This document shows positions 10,451 through 18,000 of a stretch of DNA of 64,000 nucleotides, in pieces. The stretch spans positions 62,001 through 126,000 of the forward strand of contig NZ_JABXIN010000001.1 in assembly GCF_013373065.1 (NCBI RefSeq). Reading direction: 5' to 3'. How positions within the stretch are numbered: the first letter of the stretch is position 1; each line of letters starts with the position of its first letter. The translations under genes and the position numbers were made by a program. This stretch comes from Algoriphagus sp. GTDB lineage: Bacteria; Bacteroidota; Bacteroidia; Cytophagales; Cyclobacteriaceae. The notes beneath the pieces are model-generated. The model worked only from the letters and a program-made list of their open reading frames with translations. It had not been told where the DNA came from and made no database searches.

Positions 10451-10493
10451 ACTTTCAAACCATACAGCTTTCAAGGATCTAACCCAGTCTTTT

Positions 10494-11420
10494 ATGCGCC
10501 CCATCCAATTGGTCTGTATTTTTTCCTTTCTTTTTGCCTGTTCAGCACCTCAAGTTCAGAAAGCAGAATTTGATCAGGAGCATTCCTTTACCACTCCTTT
10601 AGGAAAAACCTACGAAATCCCCTCCCCTTCTTCAAAATTCCTGGAACAATATCATGCTGCCAAAGCAACTTATGAATCAAACCCAGAGGATGTAGAGGCT
10701 TTGATTTGGTATGGTCGCCGAACTGCCTATTTGGGTCAATACCAAGATGCGATCGCTATTTATTCCCTAGGAATCGAAAAATTCCCCAACGAGCCCAAAC
10801 TCTATCGACATCGGGGCCATCGCTATATCAGTATCCGAGAATATGACAAAGCAATTGCAGATCTCGAAAAAGCTGCGGAATTAATTCAAGGAACAGCAAA
10901 TGAAATCGAACCGGATGGAATGCCTAATGCATTGAATATCCCTGTCAGTACTCTTCAAGGGAATATCTATTACCATTTAGGATTGGTCTACTACCTCCAG
11001 CATGAGTACGAAAAGGCATATGAAGCCTATCTAAAATGCAGGGAAAGCGGAAGTAATTACGACAATATTGTATCGAGCACCCATTGGCTTTTTATGATCC
11101 AACAGCGTTTGGGCAATCCGGCAAAAGCCGATTCACTTCTAGCTCCGATCAATGCAGACTCTACGGTAATTGAAAATCAAAGCTATGCGGACCTTTGTAG
11201 ACTTTACAAAGGATGGATTCCTGTAGATTCTCTGACTCAGACTGGTCCTGGAAACCCTTCCAATGATGCTGTTCGCTACGGGGTTGCCAATTGGTACTTA
11301 TACCATGGAGATACAGCAGCAGCTAAAGAACTGATGGAAGAATTATTGAATAGCCAAGCCTTCTCCTCATTCGGTTATTTGGCAGCAGAAAGTGATTGGA
11401 TCAAGCTTTTTGAAAAATGA
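10494..11420 (+). CDS. TPR-repeat lipoprotein
   Basis: 308 residues. The N-terminus (MRPIQLVCIFSFLFACSAP) is a lipoprotein signal with Cys16. Tetratricopeptide repeats follow (ALIWYGRRTAYLGQYQDAIAIYSLGIEKFP, LYRHRGHRYISIREYDKAIADLEKA, YYHLGLVYYLQHEYEKAYEAY). It lies 43 bp after the dehydrogenase and overlaps the following flavoprotein start by 4 bp. Its role in the cluster is unknown; it may be a periplasmic scaffold. Confidence 0.85.
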   Translation: MRPIQLVCIFSFLFACSAPQVQKAEFDQEHSFTTPLGKTYEIPSPSSKFLEQYHAAKATYESNPEDVEALIWYGRRTAYLGQYQDAIAIYSLGIEKFPNEPKLYRHRGHRYISIREYDKAIADLEKAAELIQGTANEIEPDGMPNALNIPVSTLQGNIYYHLGLVYYLQHEYEKAYEAYLKCRESGSNYDNIVSSTHWLFMIQQRLGNPAKADSLLAPINADSTVIENQSYADLCRLYKGWIPVDSLTQTGPGNPSNDAVRYGVANWYLYHGDTAAAKELMEELLNSQAFSSFGYLAAESDWIKLFEK

Positions 11421-12361
11421 AATCTGTAACTGTCATCGGCTCAGGGATTATCGGTCTGAGTTCTGCGATTACCTTGCAGGAAAAGGGATTTCAGGTTCGG
11501 ATTATCTCAAAAGAAAAAATTAATAAAACGCTTTCAAGTAAAGTCGGAGCCGTTTGGTTCCCTTATTCCATCGAACCAAAGGAAAAAACAGACCATTGGG
11601 CAGGAGTGAGCTATGAATTCTATCAAAATGAAGCGGGTAGCTCACCGGGTATTTCCATGATTCCCTTTTTGAATGCCTATAAGGACCTTAAGGAAGAAGA
11701 ATGGGTTCAGCATTTACCTCTCGGAACGGTCAGAGAAGCCTCAGATTCTGAATTGCCACAGGGCATGAAAAAAGGGTTAATCGCAGATGTTCCGCTCGCC
11801 GAACCTCCACTTTATCTCCCTTTTTTGTTTGAAATGTTTTTGAATGCTGGAGGAATTTTTGAGTTGAGAAATGTCGAAAATCTGGCTGAAATGGCCGCAT
11901 TGGACACTTGGGTGGTCAACTGTACCGGCTTAGGTGCCAAAATACTTTGTCAGGATGAAGAACTTCATCCCATGCGAGGGCAAATTCTTCGGGCAGAAAA
12001 GCTAGCTATTCCTTCATTCGCCGATCCAACCAAAAAAGGAGCCCTTTCTTACATCATCAACCGCAGTGGAGATTCCGTTATTGGCGGAACAGATTATGAG
12101 GATGATTGGAATGAATCCATTGACCCAAAAGACACTGATTTAATCTTAAGTCGACTAAAGGCTTTTGGAATCAAAACTGAACCTGAGATCCTGGAAATCA
12201 TTGTAGGCTTACGCCCCAAAAGAAGTTCGGTAAGGTTTGAATTTGATCCCGATTACCCCAACATCTTCCATAATTATGGCCATGGCGGAGCAGGCTTTAC
12301 GGTAGCTTGGGGCTGCGCTTTGGAGTTAGCAGATATCCTTTCAAAAAAAGGAACGAATTGA
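11417..12361 (+). CDS. FAD-dependent oxidoreductase, D-amino acid oxidase (DAO) family
   Basis: 314 residues. The N-terminal dinucleotide-binding motif VIGSGIIGLSSAI is followed by SSKVGAVWFPY (typical of D-amino acid/D-aspartate oxidases). The C-terminal NYGHGGAGFTVAWGCA is the second FAD-contact segment. The length fits eukaryotic-type DAAO rather than the 400-residue DadA. Likely reaction: oxidative deamination of a D-amino acid or similar amine. It is translationally coupled to the upstream TPR gene. Confidence 0.88.
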   Translation: MKSVTVIGSGIIGLSSAITLQEKGFQVRIISKEKINKTLSSKVGAVWFPYSIEPKEKTDHWAGVSYEFYQNEAGSSPGISMIPFLNAYKDLKEEEWVQHLPLGTVREASDSELPQGMKKGLIADVPLAEPPLYLPFLFEMFLNAGGIFELRNVENLAEMAALDTWVVNCTGLGAKILCQDEELHPMRGQILRAEKLAIPSFADPTKKGALSYIINRSGDSVIGGTDYEDDWNESIDPKDTDLILSRLKAFGIKTEPEILEIIVGLRPKRSSVRFEFDPDYPNIFHNYGHGGAGFTVAWGCALELADILSKKGTN

Positions 12362-12429
12362 ACTTTAGAAAGCATGACTTCTAAAGCTCCATATCTTCAT
12401 ATGAAAAGACGAAGAACAGGTATTCTTTC

Positions 12430-13830
12430 ATGAATTCAGAATCTATAAATCATCAAACTAAACGAGTGCTTCCGGCCATTTTGGCGACGGCCATTTTTAT
12501 GTTGATGCTGGATTCGACCATCTTAAACACTTCCCTTCCAGCTATTGCAGAAGATCTGAATGAATCCCCACTGAACATGCAGAATGCTATCATCAGTTAT
12601 GTGCTGACGGTAGCATTGCTAATGCCCATCAGTGGTTTTTTGGCCGATCGATTTGGTACCAAAAAAGTATTCATTGCTTCCTTAATCCTTTTTGCTTTAG
12701 GATCTCTTTTTTGCTCCATTTCCCAAAACCTAACTCAACTTGTTATTTCCCGTGTGGTCCAAGGTGTAGGTGGTAGTATGATGACCCCCGTGGGAAGATT
12801 AACCCTCATCAAAACCTTCCCGAAAAACGAGTTGGTTCGGGCCATGAATTATGCTATTGTCCCTGCATTAATTGGACCTATTCTGGGGCCGCTAGTTGGC
12901 GGATACATGGTCGATTATGTTTCTTGGCATTGGATTTTCCTGATCAATCTGCCTATTGCTTTGGGGGGAATTTTGTTAAGTATCTTCTTCCTTCCTGATT
13001 ACCAATCCGAATCTTCAGGATTCGATATCAAAGGCTTTTTGATTTTTGGAGCTGCTACCTTTATTCTATCCATTTCTTTGGAACTGCTAGGGAACACAAT
13101 CCAAACCACTCCTTTATTATTGGGTTTATTTCTAGGCTTCCTGCTGCTCTATTTTTATTATCGGCATGCTCGGAAACAAGATGAACCCATATTCCCATTG
13201 GATCTTTTCCAGGTTCGGACCTTCCGAGTTGGGATTGTCGGGAACCTAGTGACCCGACTTGGAATCAGTTCGGTTCCGCTCTTATTGCCGCTCATGATTC
13301 AGATTGCCTATGGAAAGTCTGCCGTGACTTCTGGCTGGATCGTAGCTCCAATGGCATTAACCGCGATGGTAGGAAAGACGGTCGTGATCAAAATTCTTAA
13401 ACGCTTGGGTTATCGGACTACATTGATATTCAATACCCTAGTCATCGGATTTTTAATCAGCTCATTTGCCATTCCAGGAATTGAAAACTCGATTTACTGG
13501 CATGTCCCCATTATTGCTATTTTAGGGTTTTTCAATTCCATTCAGTTCACCTCCATGAACACCATCGCCATCGCCAATTTGAGACCCTACCACACCAGTA
13601 GCGGGAACTCTTTGCTTTCGGTCAATCAACAGCTAGCAATAGGATTTGGAGTGGCTTTTGGCTTGATTGTTCTTAAGCTCTTTGAGGGAGATATACGTCT
13701 AATTCAGAATGAAATTCACAATGCTTTCCGATATACTTTTTTGGTAATTGGAGGGTTGACGATGCTTTCTTCCTTGGTATTTAGAAAGCTGCATTTTCGG
13801 GACGGAGATAATCTCCAATCGCAAAGATGA
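12430..13830 (+). CDS. MFS drug-resistance-type transporter (DHA2/EmrB-QacA family)
   Basis: 466 residues with about 14 hydrophobic segments. The motif LDSTILNTSLPAIAEDL in TM1 is diagnostic of the 14-TM DHA2 family. The loop motif GFLADRFGTKKVF follows TM2, and GPILGPLVGGYMVD is motif C of exporters. It probably exports a small molecule by proton antiport. It ends the co-directional run and is convergent with the serine hydrolase, with only 14 bp between them and no obvious terminator. Confidence 0.9.
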   Translation: MNSESINHQTKRVLPAILATAIFMLMLDSTILNTSLPAIAEDLNESPLNMQNAIISYVLTVALLMPISGFLADRFGTKKVFIASLILFALGSLFCSISQNLTQLVISRVVQGVGGSMMTPVGRLTLIKTFPKNELVRAMNYAIVPALIGPILGPLVGGYMVDYVSWHWIFLINLPIALGGILLSIFFLPDYQSESSGFDIKGFLIFGAATFILSISLELLGNTIQTTPLLLGLFLGFLLLYFYYRHARKQDEPIFPLDLFQVRTFRVGIVGNLVTRLGISSVPLLLPLMIQIAYGKSAVTSGWIVAPMALTAMVGKTVVIKILKRLGYRTTLIFNTLVIGFLISSFAIPGIENSIYWHVPIIAILGFFNSIQFTSMNTIAIANLRPYHTSSGNSLLSVNQQLAIGFGVAFGLIVLKLFEGDIRLIQNEIHNAFRYTFLVIGGLTMLSSLVFRKLHFRDGDNLQSQR

Positions 13831-13844
13831 TTGCCTAAGAAAGT

Positions 13845-15089
13845 TTATTCAATCAAGGTAAATACCATCTGACGGAATTTCCAACCTGTTTCATCCCCAT
13901 TTCCAGCACCGGAGGTCTGCTTAAAGATTAAGCCAATGATATTTTCCTCAGGATCTGCAAAGTATTGAGTGTTGAAATAGCCACCCCAATCAAAGGTGCC
14001 TTCACTTCCTATACCTCCTGTCGCAACACCTTGTTCCGTCACCAAACCAAAGGCCAAGCCATATTTTTTATCTCCCTGCATCAAATCCCCAACCTGGTTT
14101 TTCATCATGGTCTCAATAGTTTGAGAACTCAAAATCCGCTTTCCATTTAATTCGCCTCCATTCAGGTACATTTGTAGAAACTTAGCATAATCGGCTGTGG
14201 TGCTGGATAAGCCCGCTCCGCCTGAGAAAAATCGTTTTGCTCCTTTTCGAGGGTAGTCGGGATCATAAAAGGTTACGGGAAACGGCTGCCATTTTCCTTC
14301 CCTGTAAGTATGTACGGTCACCAAGCGAGGCGCTTGCGCTGAAGAAAGATAAAAGCGGGTATCATTCATTCCGAGTGGATCAAAAATCCGCTCTTTCAAA
14401 AATACATCGAAAGGTTTTCCACTGATTACTTCAATGAAATAACCTAACACATCCAGGCCTTCGGAATAAGTGAATTTAGCTCCCGGATCATGATGAAGAG
14501 GTAATTTGGCCAGTCTCATTACACTCTCCTTAATGGAGATATCTTCAGTAGTAAACAAGTCAACTACTCCAGCTTTATGATAAATCATCTTCATCCGCTC
14601 ATCCCCATCAATCACGCCATAGCCTATTCCTGAGGTGTGGGTTAACAAATGGCGAATGGTGATTTCCCGACTTGCAGGTCGAGTCGTAAAGGTGGTATCC
14701 CCATATCGAAACCCCGTCAAAACCTGTAGATTTTTAAATTCAGGGATATATTTGGATATGGGGTCATCCAACCGAAAATGCCCCTCTTCCCAAAGAATCA
14801 TAACCGCTGTTGAAGTGATAGCTTTTGTTTGAGAAGCAATCCGGAAGATATTGTCCTTTTTCATGGAAGCATTTGATACAACATCGGATAAGCCTTTTGC
14901 TTCGTGATAAACGACTTTGCCATCTTTCAAAACCATGGCCACCAAGCCCGGAACCTGCTGTTCTGAAATTGCTTCATCCAGCATAGCATCCAACTTCTGG
15001 ACACGATCCTGAATTATTCCGTCGACAGTCTGGGAAAAGGCAGAAATTGAAAAAATTCCTGCCAAAAGGAGTAAATAGATTTTTTTCAT
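13845..15089 (-). CDS. Secreted serine hydrolase (class C beta-lactamase/esterase family)
   Basis: 414 residues. The signal peptide (MKKIYLLLLAGIFSISAFSQ) points to the periplasm. The nucleophile motif S-x-x-K is in RIASQTKAITS and the tyrosine motif appears as YSEGLD. Typical family landmarks include LLTHTSGIGY and GLSSTTADYAKFLQMYLNGG. Such proteins are esterases, DD-peptidases or beta-lactamases, and the substrate cannot be told from sequence. It is monocistronic on the minus strand. Confidence 0.9.
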   Translation of the reverse strand: MKKIYLLLLAGIFSISAFSQTVDGIIQDRVQKLDAMLDEAISEQQVPGLVAMVLKDGKVVYHEAKGLSDVVSNASMKKDNIFRIASQTKAITSTAVMILWEEGHFRLDDPISKYIPEFKNLQVLTGFRYGDTTFTTRPASREITIRHLLTHTSGIGYGVIDGDERMKMIYHKAGVVDLFTTEDISIKESVMRLAKLPLHHDPGAKFTYSEGLDVLGYFIEVISGKPFDVFLKERIFDPLGMNDTRFYLSSAQAPRLVTVHTYREGKWQPFPVTFYDPDYPRKGAKRFFSGGAGLSSTTADYAKFLQMYLNGGELNGKRILSSQTIETMMKNQVGDLMQGDKKYGLAFGLVTEQGVATGGIGSEGTFDWGGYFNTQYFADPEENIIGLIFKQTSGAGNGDETGWKFRQMVFTLIE

Positions 15090-15153
15090 AGGATTAGGAT
15101 TTCCTTCAAATTATTGATTTTTTAAGGAAATAGCTAAAACAAAAAATAACCTG

Positions 15154-16278
15154 TTACTTCAAGCTTTCAACTATCCTCTCAGCAACGGTATCAGAGGCAG
15201 ATTCCTTTCCTAGTTTTTCAAGGATCTCATCATATCCCTGAAGTATCTCACTCTTATGTATTGGATTTGTAAAAATGGCTTGAAGCTCTTTTTCTATCTG
15301 ATGAGATGAAAAGTCTTTTTGGATCAACTCTTTCACCACCTGCTTTCCAGCAATCAAATTCACTAAGGAAATGTAAGGAACCCGAATGACTCGTTTTCCA
15401 ATCTGGTAAGAAATGGGAGACGTTCGATATACCACCACCTGCGGAACACGGAATAGGGCAGTTTCCAAAGTTGCAGTACCCGATGTAACCACAGCAACGG
15501 TTGCATGGGATAATAGGTCATACGTCTGGTTAAAAATCACCTTAATTCCTGCTTTTTGTGCGGGGGCATAGAGTTCCTTATCCAGACTGTCCACTCCTGC
15601 TACTACCCACTGACCCAAAGGAAATTTAGGAAACAGTTCTACCATAGTTTGTAGCATAGCCTTCACTTCCTGTTTTCTGCTCCCAGGCAACAAGGCAATG
15701 ATCGGTGCGTAACTCAATTCATTTTTCTGGAAGAAAAATTCGTGCGGTTTGAATTTTCGGATTTCATCCAAAAGTGGATTCCCTACGTATTCAACCTCCA
15801 TATCAAACTTCTTAAAAAACTCTGGTTCAAAAGGAAGAATACTGTAAATCTTATTGGTAAAGGCCTTGAGTTTTAAAGCTCGTTTTTGATTCCAAGCCCA
15901 AACTTTTGGAGGAATGTAATAGTGAATAGGGATGCCTTTTTCGGTAGCAAAAGCTGCAATTTTCATATTGAAGCCCCCATAATCCACCAAAATCACCGCA
16001 TCCGGTTTGTAATCCAAAATATCTTCCTTAACCAAACGGAGATATTTCAACACCTTGCGAAATCCCAAAACCACCTCCAAAAACCCCATCAAGGCAACCT
16101 CTGCATAATCCACCGCCAGCTCCACTCCTGCCTCTTGAGAATAACTCCCCCCCATTCCACGGAATTCAATATCCGGAGAAAGCTTCTTAATTGCTGTCAC
16201 CAAATTTGATGCGTGCAAATCACCTGATCGCTCGCCGGAGATAATGTATATTTTTTTCTTTTTTACCACAGAGGACAC
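15154..16278 (-). CDS. lpxB: Lipid-A-disaccharide synthase
   Basis: About 374 residues, normal for LpxB (GT19). It joins UDP-2,3-diacylglucosamine and lipid X to form the lipid A disaccharide at the inner membrane. Landmarks are IISGERSGDLHASNLV, VDYGGFNMKIA, PPKVWAWNQKR, LPGSRKQEV and TSGTATLETALF. There is no ATG at the 5' end. The only visible in-frame starts are GTG codons at 16278 and 16269, both inside an inverted repeat that bounds the upstream GxxExxY module. The second gives MVKKKKIYIISGE, the more natural N-terminus. The upstream GxxExxY gene ends in the same frame, 12 nt earlier. Confidence 0.93.
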   Translation of the reverse strand: MSSVVKKKKIYIISGERSGDLHASNLVTAIKKLSPDIEFRGMGGSYSQEAGVELAVDYAEVALMGFLEVVLGFRKVLKYLRLVKEDILDYKPDAVILVDYGGFNMKIAAFATEKGIPIHYYIPPKVWAWNQKRALKLKAFTNKIYSILPFEPEFFKKFDMEVEYVGNPLLDEIRKFKPHEFFFQKNELSYAPIIALLPGSRKQEVKAMLQTMVELFPKFPLGQWVVAGVDSLDKELYAPAQKAGIKVIFNQTYDLLSHATVAVVTSGTATLETALFRVPQVVVYRTSPISYQIGKRVIRVPYISLVNLIAGKQVVKELIQKDFSSHQIEKELQAIFTNPIHKSEILQGYDEILEKLGKESASDTVAERIVESLK

Positions 16279-16286
16279 AGAGCAAA
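16265..16286. repeat. Left inverted repeat of the GxxExxY module
   Basis: ACCACAGAGGACACAGAG (16265-16282) is the near-complement of 16742-16759, with two mismatches. It overlaps the 5' end of lpxB and provides both GTG start candidates. Repeats of this ACCACAGAGG-CACAGAG type occur next to GxxExxY genes in other genomes as I recall; this should be checked. Confidence 0.7.
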
Positions 16287-16290
16287 GGTT

Positions 16291-16662
16291 TCAGTTTCTT
16301 AACCTGATTAGACCGTCGACTAACCTCAGCACATTGAAATTTATTAATAAACCTATTCTATACCCACTCAACTTTAAATAGGTTATCATTTGGGCTTTGT
16401 GAATATCCCTAATTTTTTTGATACTCTTTAATTCTAATATTATTTGATCTTCAACTACTATATCCATGCGATACCCGCAGTCTAATTTCAAACCATCAAA
16501 ATAAACAGGCAAAGGTTTTTCCATTTCAACTTTTAATCCTAAAGACTTTAATCGTTGAAATAAGCAATGTTGATAGGTGCTTTCGAGAAGCCCCGGACCT
16601 AATTTTCGATGGACATAAATGGCTTCTCCAATAATTTTCTCGGTGATGTCAAAGTCCCCCAT
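16291..16662 (-). CDS. GxxExxY family protein (PD-(D/E)XK nuclease-like)
   Basis: 123 residues from the ATG at 16662. A longer reading to 16737 adds a hydrophobic N-terminus that does not fit the family and runs into the repeat. The family signature is G24-L-L-E27-S-T-Y30. The restriction-endonuclease-like core is visible as D67 (GYRMD), then E77-L-K79, then the Q/YL helix (KAQMITYLKLSG). The catalytic residues are therefore intact. The biological role of the family is not established. Inverted repeats frame the gene on both sides, and its TGA stop lies 12 nt upstream of, and in frame with, lpxB. Confidence 0.85.
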   Translation of the reverse strand: MGDFDITEKIIGEAIYVHRKLGPGLLESTYQHCLFQRLKSLGLKVEMEKPLPVYFDGLKLDCGYRMDIVVEDQIILELKSIKKIRDIHKAQMITYLKLSGYRIGLLINFNVLRLVDGLIRLRN

Positions 16663-16728
16663 AATTCTATCAAAAAGTATCTTAAATACTACACTTTGAG
16701 AAAATACTGAAAAAATAGTTAAAAGAAA

Positions 16729-16759
16729 ACAGAGCAAAAAACTCTGTGCCCTCAGTGGT
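16729..16759. repeat. Right inverted repeat of the GxxExxY module
   Basis: CTCTGTGCCCTCAGTGGT at 16742-16759 mirrors the left repeat. A local hairpin (ACAGAG 16729-16734 with CTCTGT 16742-16747) is also present. The repeat ends 8 bases from the queD stop codon. Confidence 0.65.
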
Positions 16760-16767
16760 GAGTAAAA

Positions 16768-17187
16768 TCACTCGCCAAAGTACTCTACAAAATTCCTTGG
16801 TGTTTCGTATAGTGTCAGTTTATACAAGCCGCCATTTGGGGTGATTTCTTTGATTGCCGGCTCCAATATTTTCCAAAATTCCATAATGAGGATTTCACAT
16901 GAAGCCATTTTCCCTTGCATAAAATCTACGTCCAAGTTCAGGTTTTTATGATCAACTTTGTCAATGACTAGTTCTTTGATCAGGGAACTGAGTTGCTTCA
17001 GATCTACTACAAATCCTGTTTCGGGATCCGGAATACCTTTTACAGTTACGATCAACTCAAAATTGTGCCCATGCCAGTTTACATTGGCACAAGGTCCAAA
17101 AACCTCAAAGTTTTTTTCATCGGACCAGTTTGGATTCCAAAGCTTATGGGCGGCATTGAAATGCTCTTTTCGGCAAACGTAGATCAT
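16768..17187 (-). CDS. queD: 6-carboxytetrahydropterin / 6-pyruvoyltetrahydropterin synthase family protein
   Basis: 139 residues. The zinc-site histidines are visible in HFNAAH and HGH. The catalytic Cys is in GPCANVNWHGHNF, with the C-x5-HGH spacing of pyruvoyltetrahydropterin synthases. Later Asp/His (KVDHKNLN) and Glu (LTLYETPRNFVEY) residues complete the active site. In a bacterium with queE this is most likely QueD of the queuosine (preQ0) pathway. The ATG at 17187 is preferred over a GTG at 17193 because a TACCTTTG -7 box lies at 17207-17214, giving a very short leader. Confidence 0.9.
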   Translation of the reverse strand: MIYVCRKEHFNAAHKLWNPNWSDEKNFEVFGPCANVNWHGHNFELIVTVKGIPDPETGFVVDLKQLSSLIKELVIDKVDHKNLNLDVDFMQGKMASCEILIMEFWKILEPAIKEITPNGGLYKLTLYETPRNFVEYFGE

Positions 17188-17206
17188 CGGCACTAGAAAT
17201 TCGGTG

Positions 17207-17214
17207 CAAAGGTA
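17207..17214 (-). promoter_or_regulatory. -7 box of the queD promoter
   Basis: TACCTTTG on the minus strand matches the Bacteroidota TAnnTTTG consensus. The 13-nt word TTACCTACCTTTG containing it is identical to the one upstream of queE (29954-29966). Confidence 0.55.
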
Positions 17215-17251
17215 GGTAAAAGATCAGACATAGAAAATTTGCCAAAAACAC

Positions 17252-17280
17252 AAAAGCCCCGATAGAATTCAGGGCTTTTT
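17252..17280 (-). terminator. Rho-independent terminator
   Basis: AAAAGCCC (17252-17259) pairs with GGGCTTTT (17272-17279), with T/A runs on both sides. It lies 19 bases beyond the stop of the 233-residue protein and can serve both strands. Confidence 0.75.
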
Positions 17281-17298
17281 GTATTGGTAAAATGCTAT

Positions 17299-18000
17299 TT
17301 ATGCTTCATTCAATTTTTGAAAAAACAAGACCAAATGATCTTCTCGTGAAAGGTCCAATTTATTTTCTTTCACGATTTGCTTTGCAAGATCGACATCCTT
17401 CTCATTTAAGGATTTGATGATATTATTTGTTTTAGCTCGAACCGATTCCACCTTATTATTGGAGTCAATCAAAAAGAAGCGCTCTTCGAAAACGAATAAT
17501 TTACCCGGGGTTGGTGCATAACTGTTTTTTGGAGGGGTTACCAAGTCGGAATAAAATTTTCTAACCAAGGTGTACTTCTCTCCTTCTGCAATCACATTCA
17601 CTAGGTCATCAGCTTTTATCCCCTCTATCATATCAAAACCCTTTTTAAATAAAAGCCTTGTCAAAAGACCTTGCTCTGTGTTATTGGCAATGACAATGGA
17701 AGGCCTTTCCAATAAAGCATATTCTACATAGGCTTTATTTAGATAAATCTTATTTCCTGCCTCATTGATTACCTCCAATTCATTTTCATAGATATTGAAT
17801 TTATAAGCTACATTTTCCTTAAGTCCTGCATTGGAAAGTGAAAAATCACCTCTGGACCAGTCCTCAAATAAATAAGGAGATCCTTCCACCCCAGAATATC
17901 CAGAAAGTCTAGCTGGAGCTCCATTCATATCGATGTTGGAAAGCTGTCCAAAACTTAAGTGCGCCAAAAAAAGAAAGGCGACAAATACTAATTTTCTCAT
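17299..18000 (-). CDS. Exported protein of unknown function, coupled to a subtilase
   Basis: 233 residues with a signal peptide (MRKLVFVAFLFLAHLSFGQ). The rest is soluble, mixed alpha/beta, with no cysteines that I can see and no motif I recognise. Its start overlaps the stop of the upstream T9SS-type S8 protease by 4 bp, so the two are co-translated and probably work together (inference), for example as chaperone, inhibitor or partner. It is followed by a terminator, so it ends the operon. Confidence 0.8.
   Translation of the reverse strand: MRKLVFVAFLFLAHLSFGQLSNIDMNGAPARLSGYSGVEGSPYLFEDWSRGDFSLSNAGLKENVAYKFNIYENELEVINEAGNKIYLNKAYVEYALLERPSIVIANNTEQGLLTRLLFKKGFDMIEGIKADDLVNVIAEGEKYTLVRKFYSDLVTPPKNSYAPTPGKLFVFEERFFLIDSNNKVESVRAKTNNIIKSLNEKDVDLAKQIVKENKLDLSREDHLVLFFQKLNEA

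Noticed and set aside
16663..16737. Hydrophobic N-terminal extension of the GxxExxY protein
   Set aside because: The family starts at the MGDFDITEKIIG helix; the extension reaches the flanking repeat and is likely non-coding.
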